From contig JAECUM010001735.1 of assembly GCA_016617855.1 (NCBI GenBank), forward strand, positions 62,001-126,000: a stretch of 64,000 nucleotides of DNA. The letters run 5' to 3'. Each line of letters begins with the position of its first letter. Position 1 is the stretch's first letter. This DNA is from Megalonaias nervosa (lineage: Eukaryota; Mollusca; Bivalvia; Unionida; Unionidae). Below the pieces are notes generated by a model. It searched no databases. It was not told the DNA's origin and worked only from the letters and a program-made list of their open reading frames with translations. The position numbers and the translations under genes were made by a program. This document shows, one piece after another, positions 22,301-35,969 of this stretch.

Positions 22301-25260
22301 TGGCAAGGGCTCACCTTAACTTAAAAAACATTGACAAAATATTGACTCTATGGCAAAAGATGACTCAACAACACAATCATGAAATATACCCAATGATTCC
22401 ATGTTCACATAAAAAAAAACCCAGTTGGCATGAGGTCATCAGATGGTTAAAAAGGACCATCCCAAAAGCTTTATACTAAATACAAGTTTTTTAAAAAAAC
22501 TATATCTGCAATTTGTTCAAACACAAACAACTCTATCATTCTAACGTTACAAAAGCAGTGTACCAAAAGTGAGATTTCAACCTCAGACCCTTTACCAGAG
22601 TTTAAAACAACCAAGGGTGAAAACAATAAAGAAAGTGAAATAAGGGTATACAACTTAAACTATTTTTAAAAAACAAGAAAAAAGTGAATGTAAAATTCCT
22701 CTGTATGTAAAATCAGACACGAATTTACATGTTCTTATTTCCCCTACCTCTACAATTAACTGGAATGCCAAAATTAAAAACAAATAGCTACGGTCAAATA
22801 CAACACGGTATAGATCACTGCAAGATAACCCAACTTCTCCTAACCTTGAGCAGCTACAGCAACATACTTATTTATAAATTAAATTCTTTCTCTTTTGCAT
22901 CAAAGAGGTAGCCTGAAATTTACATAATTATGGTCATCCTGATATTTTAATTATTTTCTCCCTTGTCCCCAGCTGCTTCCCATATTCTACAAGGCATACT
23001 GACTGTTTCAAATATAGAAATGTTACATATCACTCATATCCTGAATTATTCTAAATTTATCCTATAATGGAAAAACACCCATCTAAAAATAGAACATACT
23101 GTCCTGGTACATCACAAATACAGGGTGCCCCTAACAAAAGGGCTGAAATGAACTCAAACTATGTAAGACATCTTAAACATGATGTCAGAAGGAATGATTA
23201 GCAAAGATATCTTAAGTACGGCTTGTAGGGGATGATTCCCATACAAACAAGAAATAGGGGTCTCGGATTCCAACTATAAAAAAAAATCTGCCCCTTTTTC
23301 TGTTCAAGTAAGCGAATTATGTACAAAAAACATGTTATTATAGCTATAAATTGTCATGTATTTATCAAGCTGTAAATTTGACCTGAACAATCACAAGATA
23401 AGTAAGATCACAAGGACCTTATGTTAATTTTGTGCGTGATTAGGTAAAATTTACGTTGATAAATACCTAACCATGATCATTTAATTTCTATCATTTTAAT
23501 TTTCCACCCCTTGGTTGTCAAGTCATTCTATTCCAACAACATCTGATTTTAAGTAACCTAAAGTTTTCTTTTTATTAGACTCTTCACACTGCACCAGAAT
23601 ACCTAGTCCCTCCTCAAAACCCACATGACATGGGCTGGTGGGCCTGAGGCTGAATAAACCCATTTAATGGCCAACCTTTCTTGATAACTGTCCATGGAAA
23701 GTTTTTGGATTATGTGCAATTAAAGCAGGTGAGATAAATAGCATAAACATGATTTCATGTCGGTTTATTCTTGGTACAGACCTTCAAATGTACAAATCAA
23801 AAGAGAGAAGAAATGTACACAAAAAAATTAGAATGATGACAATGATAATTCAAACTGTTGCAAAAAAAAGTCCTGTCAATAGTTCATTATATGCCTGCCT
23901 GGTTTAGTTAGTTTGTAGCGATTGTTTTTATTCTTTCATTTTTGGTGACCTTGACCTATGACCTTTTGCACATGCAAATACTTAGATTTTACTATTAAAT
24001 ATAATTACTTTATTCACCATATTATGATAATTGAGAAATAAAACTTTGACCTGTGAACTTTTCTTATTTTCAAGAAGTTTTCATCTCATATCATATGAAA
24101 TGGTTAATCTACTGAGTGAATACCAAAACTTAACTTGACCATGAGCAAACAATGAAAATACATGAATATCAGGGTTTATCTTAAGATTTACAGATTGTTT
24201 CTGGATAGTTTTATTTGCACTTTCAAAACTGCAAGTAACTATATATCCAACAATAATAAACAATCTGTATTTTATTGAAAAATGTGCTTAAAATGGTTCA
24301 TTAGAACATTAAACAAAATACTGACTCTCTATGTCAGCATATGCATAAGTGGCAACACCACAATCATGAAATATACCCAATGATTCAAGGTGCACATAAA
24401 AAGGGTTGGTACAAGGTCATCAGATGATAAAAAAAGAGAGAATTGCCACAAAACTGAAAACATGACACTGAATATAAAAAGTTCTTCTCAACAAATCTAT
24501 ATCTGCAATTTGTTCAAAACTTCAGCAACTTTATCATTCTACCATTACAAGAGCAGTGTACCAAAAGTGAGATCTTAACCAGGGACCTTTACCAGAGAAT
24601 CAAAACAATAAAGGGTGAAAGATGCGCATACAACAACTCAATCTGCTTCATATTGAACAAGAAAAAAGTGAATATAAAATTTCTTCCTAAGGTAAAATCA
24701 GAAACAGATTTACATCTAATAAATTGCCCCACCTTTATACAAAACTGAAATATTGAAAATGAAAAGGTAAGGTCAAATATGAAATGGGTATAGATCATTG
24801 AAGGATAACCCAACTTCTCCGGACCTCAAACAATCATAGCAACATATCTTCATATAAATTAAATTTTTTCTCTTTTGCATAAAAGTGGTAGCCTGAAATT
24901 TACATAATTACGGTGAACCTGATATTTTAATTATTTTCTCCCTTGTTCCCAGTTGTTTCCCATACTGACTCTTTCAAAAATAGAAATGATACATATCACT
25001 ATTTCCTGAATTATTCTAATTTTATCCTATAATAGGAAAACACCATTCCAAAAATAGAACATATTGTGCATCTACATATACAGGACATAATTAACAACAG
25101 GGCTGAAATTAATTCACACTTTGTAAGTCATCATGAACATAATGCCACAAGGAATGATTTTGGCAAGAGATCTTAAGTATGACTTGTAGGGGATGATTCC
25201 CTTGCAAACTAGAAATAGGGGAATCCTAAGAAACAAGGCACAGCAGTACTCGAACAGAAT
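19390..25260 (+). repeat. Diverged multi-kb tandem repeat, about three copies
   Basis: Blocks recur in order. TTGGTGACCTTGACC-ATGAC is at 19672 and 23943. ACACAATCATGAAAT is near 20090, 22370 and 24360. AGAGCAGTGTACCAAAAGTG-like text is near 20260, 22550 and 24550. ATTTTCTCCCTTGTTCC is near 21580, 22950 and 24930. ATAATGGGAAAACACCCATC-like text is near 21690, 23070 and 25030. Copies have diverged by many indels. The first copy contains a non-repeated insert at about 20560-21410. No coding function is visible. Confidence 0.8.
20750..21370. promoter_or_regulatory. CpG- and CRE-bearing segment, possible regulatory element
   Basis: The segment contains TGACGTCA (a full CRE palindrome, near 20765) and CACGTG-like ACTTCACGTGATAGG near 21067. 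It has more CpG than the flanking intron, including several around 21240-21350. Most of it is the unique insert inside the multi-kb repeat. No open frame or splice pair is convincing. It may be an enhancer, a promoter or a young insertion not yet depleted of CpG. Confidence 0.3.
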
Positions 25261-25589
25261 TAGTATCAATATTTGGCATAAGAGATCTGAATGGGGCCCA
25301 AGGATCAAACAACTTATGAGTCAAATGGCTTATAATATGGAACTGCTAATGGGAGTTTCATTCAAGAGTTAAACCTGTCTTGGAATATCACACTTTTGGA
25401 AGATCATGTCACACAAGACCACATTTTTAATGCATTGATTAACTGTAATACATAATATCAATTCTAATGACAGACAACCTGTCTTGTGAAAGCACATTTT
25501 CTTTTGCATAAGTAGCGATCTGTGAAGAAAGTTTTCATGAATGAACAAACATACAAAGACACCAAACAGACAAATATACACACAAGTGC

Positions 25590-25975
25590 AATAACATGCA
25601 AAATGCTACTGAAAACACCCATATTTAGAACACCAATGTGAGAACATGTAAAATGCTACTGAAAACACCCATATTTAGAACACCAATGTGAGAACATGTA
25701 AAATGCTACTGAAAACACCCATATTTTGAACACCAATGTGAGAACATGTAAAATGCTACTGAAAACACCCATATTTAGAACGATGTGAGAACATGTAAAA
25801 TGCTACTAAAAACATCCATATTTAGAACACCGATGTAAGAATACATAAAATGTTACTGAAAACATCCATATTTAGAACACCGTTGTAAGAATACATAAAA
25901 TGTTACTGAAAACATCCATATTTAGAGCACTGATGTGAGAACATGAAAAATGCTACTGAAAACATCCATGATGTC
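25590..25975 (+). repeat. Tandem array of 50-base units
   Basis: AAATGCTACTGAAAACACCC recurs at 25601, 25651, 25701 and 25751, then in more diverged copies to about 25970 (roughly eight units). One unit has a 3-base deletion. The later units share ACATCC in place of ACACCC, showing local homogenisation. Confidence 0.92.
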
Positions 25976-26599
25976 TAGAGTTGGCAAATGCTAATGGTGG
26001 ACAACTAAAGTTATTATATGGAAACAAAATTGGTAACAGACTGATGCATGGATGGACAAAATCATAACATAACATGTTCTGCCTTTTGATGGCCATAAAT
26101 AATGTGATAAAATAAATAAGAGTTGGAACAAAAAAATGCAATAATTTATATACATAATTAATTACTAAATACAAAATTACTGTTTATGCTTAAAGAGTAT
26201 TTTAAATAACTTAAGATTTCTCAAACATTTTTCTTTCATTTGCTGAATTATATGAAGTCACAGAAAACAGCAGAAACCAGCGTGTTGAATCATCAATGGT
26301 CTTTACATTTCACAACCTTCAAACCCCCCCCCCCAATCAATAGGGTTATTCTTATATCAAATGCAAGTAATCTGCAACATTTAGTAATTGCATATTTGGA
26401 CACTGTGAGTTACTGTGTGGAAATGAAATTGTTCATATACAGATGGATGGACTTCATTACATAATATGCCTTATGACATGGCAGGAGAATATCAATCAAT
26501 TCCCCTCCCCCAACAAAATACTATAGAATGCATGAGAATCCCTCATAATATCAACAAGATATACCTTTATTTCTTTATTAAACCCCGCATGGTTCATAA

Positions 26600-27010
26600 A
26601 GACCTTGCAGGTGTTTTTCAAGGACTTTTCAAGGACTTCCAAAAGTATTAAATAAGTACTTTTTCTTATGAAAATTAAACTTTTGCTATATGTTACTTTG
26701 TTTGTCACTACATAAATAACAACAAAAGTAGCATAATAACGCACATCTGTGCCATTACAGCAGAGGGTCACTACTCTATCAGGTAACAACCAGTCTCATG
26801 TCTTTTGATGCATCCAACAGTATTCCATTTTAATGACATATATTTATTAATTATTTTGGAAAATAAATAAATATTCTGAATTTACGAGTGATACCTTTTA
26901 TTCATTGTAAACTCAAAACTTACTGAATGGAATTTTTAGCAAATTCAAGAAGTTTTTCAACAATTCAAGGACCAGTCAAGGATAAATTCTATTTTTGTGA
27001 CTGTCAAGGC
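26600..27010. repeat. Dispersed repeat, second copy
   Basis: This copy lacks the SINE found in the related copy at 10235-10965. Shared blocks are TTTCAAGGACTTTTCAAGGA, TTGTTTGTCACTACATAAAT, CATGTCTTTTGATGCATCCA and TTCAACAATTCAAGGACCAG. It could be the remains of a DNA transposon, but no end structure was resolved. Confidence 0.6.
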
Positions 27011-27301
27011 AACCCCTAAATTCATGGATTTTTTAAAGTTGTGCAAACCATGTCCCCTCTATAGTCAGAAAATTTTACCACTTCTATAAAATGGAGGGGA
27101 GAAATTGTCCTCAAAATTTTCAGCTGAAGCCCAGATCCTAATCCAGATTTTTTATACTCCAAAACCAATTATATTTCAGTAATTTCGAGAATGAAAGCTA
27201 TAAAATATTTACAGGACATTTATGCAGTATTTCCTGCTTATACAAAGCAAAAATTGTCCAAAAAAATGTACAAGGTAGGCACCCAGACTGCCTTATGTAC
27301 T

Positions 27302-27505
27302 CTTATTTAAATCGAGTCAAACTGCAAACTGCATAGGCCCAGATCTGCAATAACAAAAAGCACCACTAGATCTGTGTTGATGCAGTCTGTTACACATAAT
27401 CAGTAGAACAAAGAAAATAGACCCTGATCTGCTGGTGCATTATGTGATGCCAGATTAGGGTCTATGCTGATTGAAGTTGGACTTGTCTTATAAGCAAGTA
27501 TATAC
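27302..27505. mobile_element. MITE-like element, copy 2
   Basis: The left end has CGAGTCAAACTGCAAACTGC with ATAG. The right end has CTATGCTGATTGAAGTTGGA and CTTGTCTTATAAG, an imperfect inverted repeat. The core shares GGCCCAGATCTGCAATAACA and ACCCTGATCTGCTGGTGCAT with the other copies. Confidence 0.55.
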
Positions 27506-27534
27506 GGTACCATACAGGAATACTGAAAAATATG

Positions 27535-27660
27535 TACAAGTATGTGATGACACCATACAACTTTCAAGTTGCAACCATCCCCACCCCAATAAAATAGGTA
27601 CAAGTATGTGATGACACTACACAATTTTCAAGTTGCAACCATCTCCATCCCAATCTCCTC
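27535..27660 (+). repeat. Two copies of a ~62-base unit
   Basis: ACAAGTATGTGATGACACCA with CAAGTTGCAACCATCCCCAC is repeated once with few changes. It directly follows the MITE-like element at 27302-27505. Confidence 0.8.
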
Positions 27661-28234
27661 TATACCAAACCACACACTCAAAGATATTATCAACCATGAA
27701 ACTGGTCGTTCACATTAAAGGAACAAACACATTCTTCTTATATTTGTCACACAGAGTTAACTTTTTATTCAATTAACTGGAAGATTTATGAGGAAGAATC
27801 AAAATGTACTAAAAGAACTTTTAAGACTTCACAAAGAAAAGCAGTAATACCCAAAGATCAAACGAAGAGTGGACGTTTTGAGGTAGAATGTAGTGTATTC
27901 CAATTTTTAAGTCTACTGCATTAAAATTTATTAGAATAACTAGATTACAAGGACAAATAAAACAAAACATCTCTTCTGATGCTGCATTAAACATTTAGAT
28001 AATACATTAAAAGATATCAGCATTTGATTTATGAATACATAATATGCATATTTTAATTGTTTTGTATCAAACTGAAGACACTGGAGACAGAACACAAGAT
28101 TTTCAGCTATACTACATGTTCTAAGGAAATAACGTTTTCATTATATTTTGTGGTAAAAGTGCAATGGCCAGTTTTTCTGAGGTTACATATGGTCAAGTTA
28201 AACATTATTTGAAATTATTCAGCTGATACTGGAT

Positions 28235-28745
28235 GAAGAACAGAGTTACACACATAGATTACACACACATGTAATCACATAGTTACACTCAAAGATTACA
28301 CATAATTACATAGTTACACACAAAGACAACATATAATTACATAGTTAAACACAAAGATTACAAATACAGTGTGACCTTCCTTTAGCATACTCTGTTATAA
28401 TGCGAATTTGGATATAACATGATCATGGCATGGCTCCTGAACTTTCATATACTCTACATGTATTTTTCTCATGCACGAAAAAATTTCTTATAAGTATGAA
28501 AAAAAACATGTAAAAAGTTTATTATCATTTTGGGGAAGAGATCATGTATGAATTCAAATATAAGATGATCGTAGCATGGCTCCTGAAATTGCAAATACAT
28601 GTATTATTATCGTACATGGAAAAAATGTCTTCCTATAAGTATAAAAAATAACCTGTAAAAAGTTTATTATCACTTTGGGGAAGACAGCACATATGAACTT
28701 GAATATAAAATGTTTGTGGCATGGCTCCAACAATTTTAAAATTTA
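28235..28745 (+). repeat. Two neighbouring tandem repeats
   Basis: At 28235-28370 units of about 30 bases carry ATTACATAGTTACACACAAA. At 28420-28740 a unit of about 150 bases (GGCATGGCTCCTGAA, AAAAAGTTTATTATCATTTT, GGGGAAGA) occurs twice and starts a third time. Both are intronic. Confidence 0.8.
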
Positions 28746-30249
28746 ACCATTCTCTTCAAGTTTGGGCGAAAATCAATATCAGAAATACAAGTATCTGAAT
28801 CAAACTCAGGGCCTTTTGAAAACATTGATCTCAGTTTATTGTTCAAAGATGTTGGCTCATAAGTGTTTATCTTATTATTATTGATCCATGAACAATGAAG
28901 CCATTAAGTCTTCTTTGTGTTTGTCTTCAATGCATTCTGTACACAAATCATTGTATGCTTGTTCTTTAAACTGCATATACAACCAAGCAACAAACAATGC
29001 AGATTCTCACCTGAATTTATAAATCAATTAATTTAATTACACTGCTAATCATCAAAGTCAATTGCCAAGCTCAAACTTGTTCAAATTATAGGGCAACAAA
29101 TTAGAAAACATAAAAAAACAAAAGTCACTAACACGTGCATGTGGCTTCTCTTTGTGTTGTTAGATGCAGTCAGTTGACCAGTGAATAATGTCATCCATTC
29201 CCTACAAAAATGCTCCCATTGTTGATTGAAAATTATTCTTGCTGTAGTCGTTCAAACAAGTAGGTGTAAAAGTTTTAATCTGTGGACATTTCAAATGAAT
29301 AATGGGCCATGGAAATATAAAGCTATAATGTTAAAGTGAAGACTGAAGCCTTGGACAGGATAAAGTCTGGTATTAAACAATATGTGCTTGACTTTGCCAA
29401 GAGCAAACATGACAGTAATAGAAAGCAGCTGAAAATCAATTAGTTTTTAAAAAAACAGTAAAGTGATATGATTCACAAATGAGAAAACTTAGCAGTATGA
29501 AATTTATACAGACACCATTTATTGACCTTGGGACATATTGAAAGTAAATGTGCTTTATTATTCATTTGTTACATAATTTTGCTATTGTTTTCCATTCAAT
29601 TCAGACACATAATGATCTGTCGCAAAATTACTGAATATTTTAAATCTCTGTGTGTGTGCATATTTTCGATGGAATTACTTGTATTGTGGATTCAATGTAT
29701 GTGATGAGATTCACGTGTGAGAACACAAGTGTTGATACTCTACTCATGCTATACATTAGACATGTATATATAAACAATATCAACATACCAATACATGGTT
29801 CTCTTAATAAAGAAATATATTATATATGCAATCTCTTTGATTTCAATACATGCGTATTTCTCATTTAACATGCATTTATTTAAGATGGTAACTGCATCAA
29901 TGAAGCATGTAGTTCAGCACCCACTTTTATTACCCATCCTCACTGCCAGTTTTTTGGGGGGTGCATGCATCATTATCTTCAGCTAACTGACCTGGTTGCT
30001 TATGACATGGTTTGTTTATAACACAGTTGAGTTCTATGGACCCCACCTACCGTGTTACAGCAGGGTCACACTGTAACTACTCAAATTAAATATTTTGCAG
30101 TGATTTGTTGTGGTTTTAGCTTTAGCTTAACATTTTGAAAATTGTCCTTAAAACATTTGCAAGAGTACACCTCAAGCTTTCAATGAAAATCGTTAAATGA
30201 AAAAAAAAGAAAATATACAAGACCTGAAAAATTACATAAAGTGCATGCA

Positions 30250-30430
30250 GGTATTAGGACCAACCAGACATCATAAGAAATCTTTTGATGAAAACCCAAT
30301 ATCAATATGACTTTCCATCTAAGAGAAGTCGCAATAACAAAATTCTCAAGATGGTTACTGTGGTGGCCATATTGAAAATCAGATCAACACAATTTTCATT
30401 TAAGACCAACTAGATGCGATACAGTACAGC
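30250..30430 (+). repeat. 145-base repeat family, about one unit
   Basis: AGGACCAACCAGACATCATA, CAATATGACTTTCCATCTAA and CAAGATGGTTACTGTGGTGG identify slightly more than one unit of the family found at 12560-13950. It runs straight into a GC-richer segment at 30430-30720. Confidence 0.85.
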
Positions 30431-33400
30431 TCACATGTATTTTCAAAACACCACACATCGTGGTGAGCGTGGAGAGAGAGTGGAGAGGATTAAGAAAAAA
30501 AAACTTCCACCATCTCTCCGCACATCCTGATGGAGTTACTGTGATGGCTCATGGAGAAATGCTGTGCACACCACACTTTCTCATGGAGTCATCGAGGATG
30601 AACAATGCGAAGTGGATGTGGTCTCTATCAAATGGGCATGGTTTACTGTATGACCCCTGCAAGCATGCTCTTTAGAGGTTTATGGAGAGAGAGAGAGAGA
30701 GGCACCAATTTATCTACATTGTTTTCAGATGATTATACACATTTCCTAGTTTGCATGAAGATTATGTAATAGATACAATACCAAATCAAATTTTAGATAA
30801 TATTAACATAGCTGCAATGTATCGAAAACTGTACAATACTAGTGTACTGTTTTCATTTACAAAAGAAATTGGAACAAACTTGTGCACTGACTTGATGAGA
30901 CCTTGTTGATCTTCTCTTGAAAAGTGCAAAGTTATCCAAATGTTTAAACATGAAAAGTAATCCTCTGAGGTATGTACATTTAAATTCCCGATGACAGCTG
31001 CTTTTGTTTAAAAAAAACCTCCACAACTTCCCCCCCTCACGAAACACAGAATTTACACTCAAATGCAACCACATGTTTTGATCTTGAAAAGTAATGACCC
31101 CCATTCATGAGGCTGAATATACATGTTCACAGCTATGAACTTCAGTTTAATCCTGACTGCATCAATACTGTATGGGACTGGTCATTTAATTTATTCTTCT
31201 TTCTGACTGGGGTAATTTTTTTATTCTTTCACTGATCACAAGATAAATTTGTTTCAAATAATATAACCCTTTGGAAACTTAAATGGTCTCTCTATAATAA
31301 ACAACTGGTTTGAGTGGACGTTCTGCAGAAATAAAGACAGTGACCATTTTAAACACATCTTCGCCAGCCAAGGTTTCGACTTGCTAACCTTATCTACACC
31401 TTGGTGTATCAAGCAGATACTTTAGTGCTAGCTCCTACTCTATTGGATTTCATGAGTTGCCTCCCTTATTATGCAATGCCAACTAAATAACAGTGTGTAA
31501 CAGCTGTGCATTGTGCATCAGCCAAAAATGGTGGATGCAACTGACTTCAAAAGGATACCATTGTAAGTTTTCCATCAAAAGTATGAATACATACCAGATA
31601 GAAACCAATTACTGGTGTATTTGAGTGAAAGGTATTTGTACAAAAACAGACTGGCAGTGAAAAATTGCTTATTGGTGAGTCCATTCAAGTTATGTGCTCC
31701 CTTGTCTCGATCATGTAGCAACAGTGTTCAAATCTGAACAACTTAATTCTGATTGGATGTGGTGGCTTGCATGAAGCACAGAAATACCTGCTTGATCCAC
31801 CATGGTGTAGATAGGGCTAACATATCTGAACCTTGTCTCGCGAAGATGTTGTAAACACTATTATAAAATTTTAGTTTCAGAAGACAATGTCAATGTCAGC
31901 ATGGGAAAGATACATTTCTAACACAAAGCCATCAGACTTGGATCATTATACCTTACGTCTCAAATTATGGTCTGATCATTAACAGAAGTTTGGTAATTAT
32001 TCCTAATTAACCTGACCTTAATGTATTGTTGAAATGAATAACAATGTTAAAAATTTTCAAACCTTAAATGTTTATCAAATTTAAGGCATTCTGCATGGTT
32101 GTATCCATACGTGTCCTATTATTCAAAGCTGCCAACCCTCCAGACTTGCAATTAGTGAAAAGAAGGATAAAAATGAGTGAATTTTGAACACAATTAGTGA
32201 AAAATTATACCATGACACTAGCTCATCCATTCCGATTGTCAGTACTGCATTATAGGAAAATCCCGAAATAAAACTAAAACATTATTTATACTAATTACAA
32301 GTATAAATTTATTTGCATCCAAATACACCAACTTCACGCTATTTGTCATGATATGATGCTGTGACAGTCTTGAACTTCCTCAATTCAGTTATGATAAATT
32401 TGTTTTCAAAACAGTTCAGGCTTCTTGCCTGCTTTTTAATCTTGGTTACTAAAATTGTTACAAATTTTCAGCACCTAAGGAGACACTAAAGTTTGTCTTA
32501 TTTTTCCTTACAATAGGAAATACACTTTCACTGTCATTGTTGTTGATCTCCAACTGAGAAAAGCAGGTTATATTCAACAAGTCACAAATAATGCTTCAGC
32601 ATTGGTAGCTTGCAGGACTTGAGTAGGTTGGTTAAAGTACCCCAGAGCTGAAATCTGCTGGGTATTCTTCATTATTCCAATATCTATAGCTATGTGCTTT
32701 TTGCAAGCTGTGTGCTTTTTCACATCATTCTGCCACATGCTCATAGGGGCTCGCATTGTTGCTTACAATTTATCTGTCATACACATACTAATAATATTAT
32801 TATCTAATACATGTATGATAGGTAAACTGTAAGCAATGATATGAGCCTCTGTGCACATTCCCAGTTCTAAACTTCATGGCATAACATTGTAAGAAAAGCA
32901 TAATGTACATCGATGTTTGACGGCTGAATGCAAGGCCAATTGTTGGTGTACTCCAATCTATATTTCACTTTTTGTGGAATACATATCTTTTTCCATGGAG
33001 GTGAAAACATTTTAACTGTTGGTATTAATCCACAACATGAGACTTTGATCGATTAACGATTAGTGATGTTGGCGCATGCATGGACAAATATGAACTCGAG
33101 CAAATTACAAGACATGCTAATCTTTCAATATCTCAACAATTCCTACACTTGAAAAAGCTGTCTTCATTTGGTGTTTGTTTAAAAAAATTTCAGTTACTAT
33201 GAGTATGTACATGTGCCAGATAAAAAAAAAAACAACAGTTGGGCCCCAGTTTTCTTCACGAGTATTTGTAAAACTTCTGTTCTAAATATAGATTATATAC
33301 TTTACAATGGTTGCTACAGGGCAAACTGTAACATCTGAATATAGTTCTACTAACATCGCAACTAGCAATACAAGACCATTATGGGTATGAGTGGCCACTG

Positions 33401-33479
33401 CTGCTATTCTGACTTGCACTTACAGGATAAAATTTATTTTATTCATGATTTAAACCAACTGAGAATTTGGGAATTTGTG

Positions 33480-33550
33480 ATTTTTTCGCATGTGTCGTGA
33501 ATCCGTGAATCGCTATCTCGAGTTGTGAAATTCATGCCAAAATCGTGAGG
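33480..33550. other. Small CpG cluster in the long intron
   Basis: TTTTCGCATGTGTCGTGAAT, CCGTGAATCGCTATCTCGAG and AATCGTGAGG hold six CpG in about 65 bases, unusual for this AT-rich region. No gene, motif or repeat was recognised. Confidence 0.35.
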
Positions 33551-34105
33551 GTTGGCAGGTCTGTATTATTTGTTTGTACTTGTAAGGAAAAATACAGAAA
33601 CAAAATGTTTAACAAGATAGAAAAACTAATCAGTCACATCTAAATGATGCGTCAATAACCTAATCATACTGTAGCTCTAAGACATTTAATTATCTCAATG
33701 CAGTTTCCTGTCTGTGACTGTTGGAGCATTTGGCTATTATGATAAAAAACAAAACAAGCAAGCCAATTTCTTTCAATAGTATTTTGATGATTTCTGGATT
33801 TTGTATACTGTCTTGTGGCTAAAACAAATATAAATGTGAATGTTTTATGATACATTTAAATCTTTAAAATTATTTTGAGATGAAATAATGCAATATTTTA
33901 ACAAGAGCTATGAATACAGAAAAAAATGCATGTTCTATAATTTTGGGTATTTTTACTTTCATAAGCCCTGCTGAATTTTGACCTTGAAAACTTATCATCT
34001 TGTGCAAGCCTGTTATAAGAGACCACAATTTTGTTTGCAGAAGGGGTGGTCTCTCAAGACTAGTTTTACTGCATTGCAGAATGACATGTGCTTGGAAATA
34101 GTAGG

Positions 34106-34241
34106 TTATTTAGTTCCAAGGCAATAGGTGTACAGTGCCTTGCCCAAGGACATACCACGGCAGCTGACCCAGACAAGATTTGAATTCACATCCTTTTGGT
34201 TACGAGTCTGACACACTAACCACTGAGCCACTCCTCTCTAA
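34106..34241 (-). mobile_element. SINE family C, copy 1
   Basis: The minus strand reads GAGTGGCTCAGTGGTTAGTG (box A), GTGAATTCAAATC (box B), then ATGTCCTTGGGCAAGGCACT. It is tRNA-derived and related to the other C copies by the GTGTCCTTGG-CAAGG motif. No protein is encoded. Confidence 0.7.
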
Positions 34242-35754
34242 ATGAAACATACAATATGGAACATAATGACCTACTACTCAGGAAAGGAATCAGTTCTCAT
34301 CAGGATGCATTCACAAGTTTCAAGATTCTATATAGGATAGTGTGTATGTTATTACCAGAAGCCAATGTAGTCTTGAACCAAATGCAGAAACGTAACCCAT
34401 GCAAGTAAAATATAAAATATAGGTTACAGTGACCTATTTTTGCATGGGTTTTGTACTAACAGAGATGCATAAATCAGCAAGTTTAATGACTAAAGTACAA
34501 ACAGAAAAAGCAAACAGAACCAAAGCTGGTAAATTATGAAATATGAGTCAGTGTCCTACTTTTCAGAGCACAGAAATGAATGTCAGTCATTTCATAACCT
34601 GGTCGTTCCATAACCAGGATTCTTATCCAGCAGTTTTAAAAGATGTTTTTATACTTTAATTTCAAACTTTCTTTGGTAACGTTTTAACTTGAACATATAC
34701 TATAATTATCACTCAATCATAACTGTTATTACAGCTTCATTATTTTTCTACAAGTTATTCTCCTTTGCTCATTTTCTCAGTGTTGTGTTTAATCATTTAA
34801 ATCTGATTGATAGATTTGTAATTACTTTTCTTGCTGCCCAAGCTGTTCTGTTTTATTCATACTGGTCTTAATTTATAAACTTATTCTTGTGATTTTATGC
34901 GCTATAATACATATTTATTATATGCTCATTTTTTTCTCTGTTAACTTTACATTGTCAGAATCGTGCAATATTTTGCAATACTGAACTCCTCGCGCTCAAT
35001 TCATACTGGATTCATGCGAATAAAGGAACTACTTTATATTGTAAACAAACAATTTGTTTCTGAATGAACTAATGCAGATGTTTAGTGGACTGGCACATAC
35101 AAACTGCTTTGGCACATTCTGCGCTAACTTTTTTGATACAGTGTTTCAGATTTAGGCTAGCTATAGATGCCAGACAGAGTCCTTACAATAACATGCAAGT
35201 TATAAGACATAAACTGTCTTCTTTAGCTGGTAATAAAAATGGCAAAAATATACTTACAATTTTACATCCTGAATTTTTTTCAAAATGTACTTTAGTAGTT
35301 CTGCAAATCCGAATTACATGAGCCATGTCATGGGTTCTCAAGCTTGATTACACATTTCAAAATTGTACTGTAATTTAGAGTTTATTCCAAGTGCAGTTAC
35401 ATCCTTCTTACTGCACTCAAAATGAAATAAACATTAAATTCCACAGCGTTTTTTCGATAATTGCAATTGAAAGACTTCATATTGTTCCCACATTATGATC
35501 TGAATCATTCAATGACAGAACAGAAACACGCATGCCAATGTCAACACACTTCAATACGATTAAATTGGCAGATGCTGCTGGAATCCGATGTAAGTTACTT
35601 CATGTAAATAAATCCAGACCATAATCACGAAATTGCGTTGAATCGACAAAAATACCAAAACGTACTCATTCCAGATCAAATGGAAAAGTTGTTGCAATGT
35701 GCATTCATTAACAATATTACTCCAAATGTCAATTTTAAGTAGACCACACGTCAT

Positions 35755-35860
35755 TTTCTTTCGAAACTTACGTCTAGCGTGCGACCAACTTCAAATTTGT
35801 CTGGGCGGAGTTACGTGCGCAGTAATAATGTTGTTGTGTAATGATGCAGCTACGCTTGTG
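35755..35860 (-). promoter_or_regulatory. Candidate internal promoter and non-coding first exon
   Basis: In about 100 bases there are some eight CpG sites, against roughly one per 100 in the surroundings. The minus strand reads GCGCACGTAACTCCGCCCAG and ends ACGCTAGAC followed by a perfect donor GTAAGTTTC. That is what a first exon with a donor would look like, inside the 21.5-kb GANP intron. It could start a shorter GANP transcript, splicing to 15525-15796, or a non-coding RNA. No TATA box is obvious. This is inference only. Confidence 0.4.
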
Positions 35861-35969
35861 TATTTAGTTTGGAATACAGCATACATTCAGTTACTTTGTT
35901 TCTTGTAGTGTATTTTTGTTTATATATTTAAGCCTTGGGTAGAATAAGAAAATGAGCATATAATAAAAA

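Larger units (their letters stand above)
28750..34105. other. Long intron, middle part
   Basis: Mostly AT-rich unique sequence with one unit of the 145-base repeat. At 30430-30720 is a GC-richer segment with GA-rich runs and an open frame of 71 codons. At about 31370-31445 there is a worn tRNA-like stretch resembling a SINE head. No exon or RNA gene is convincing. Confidence 0.55.
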
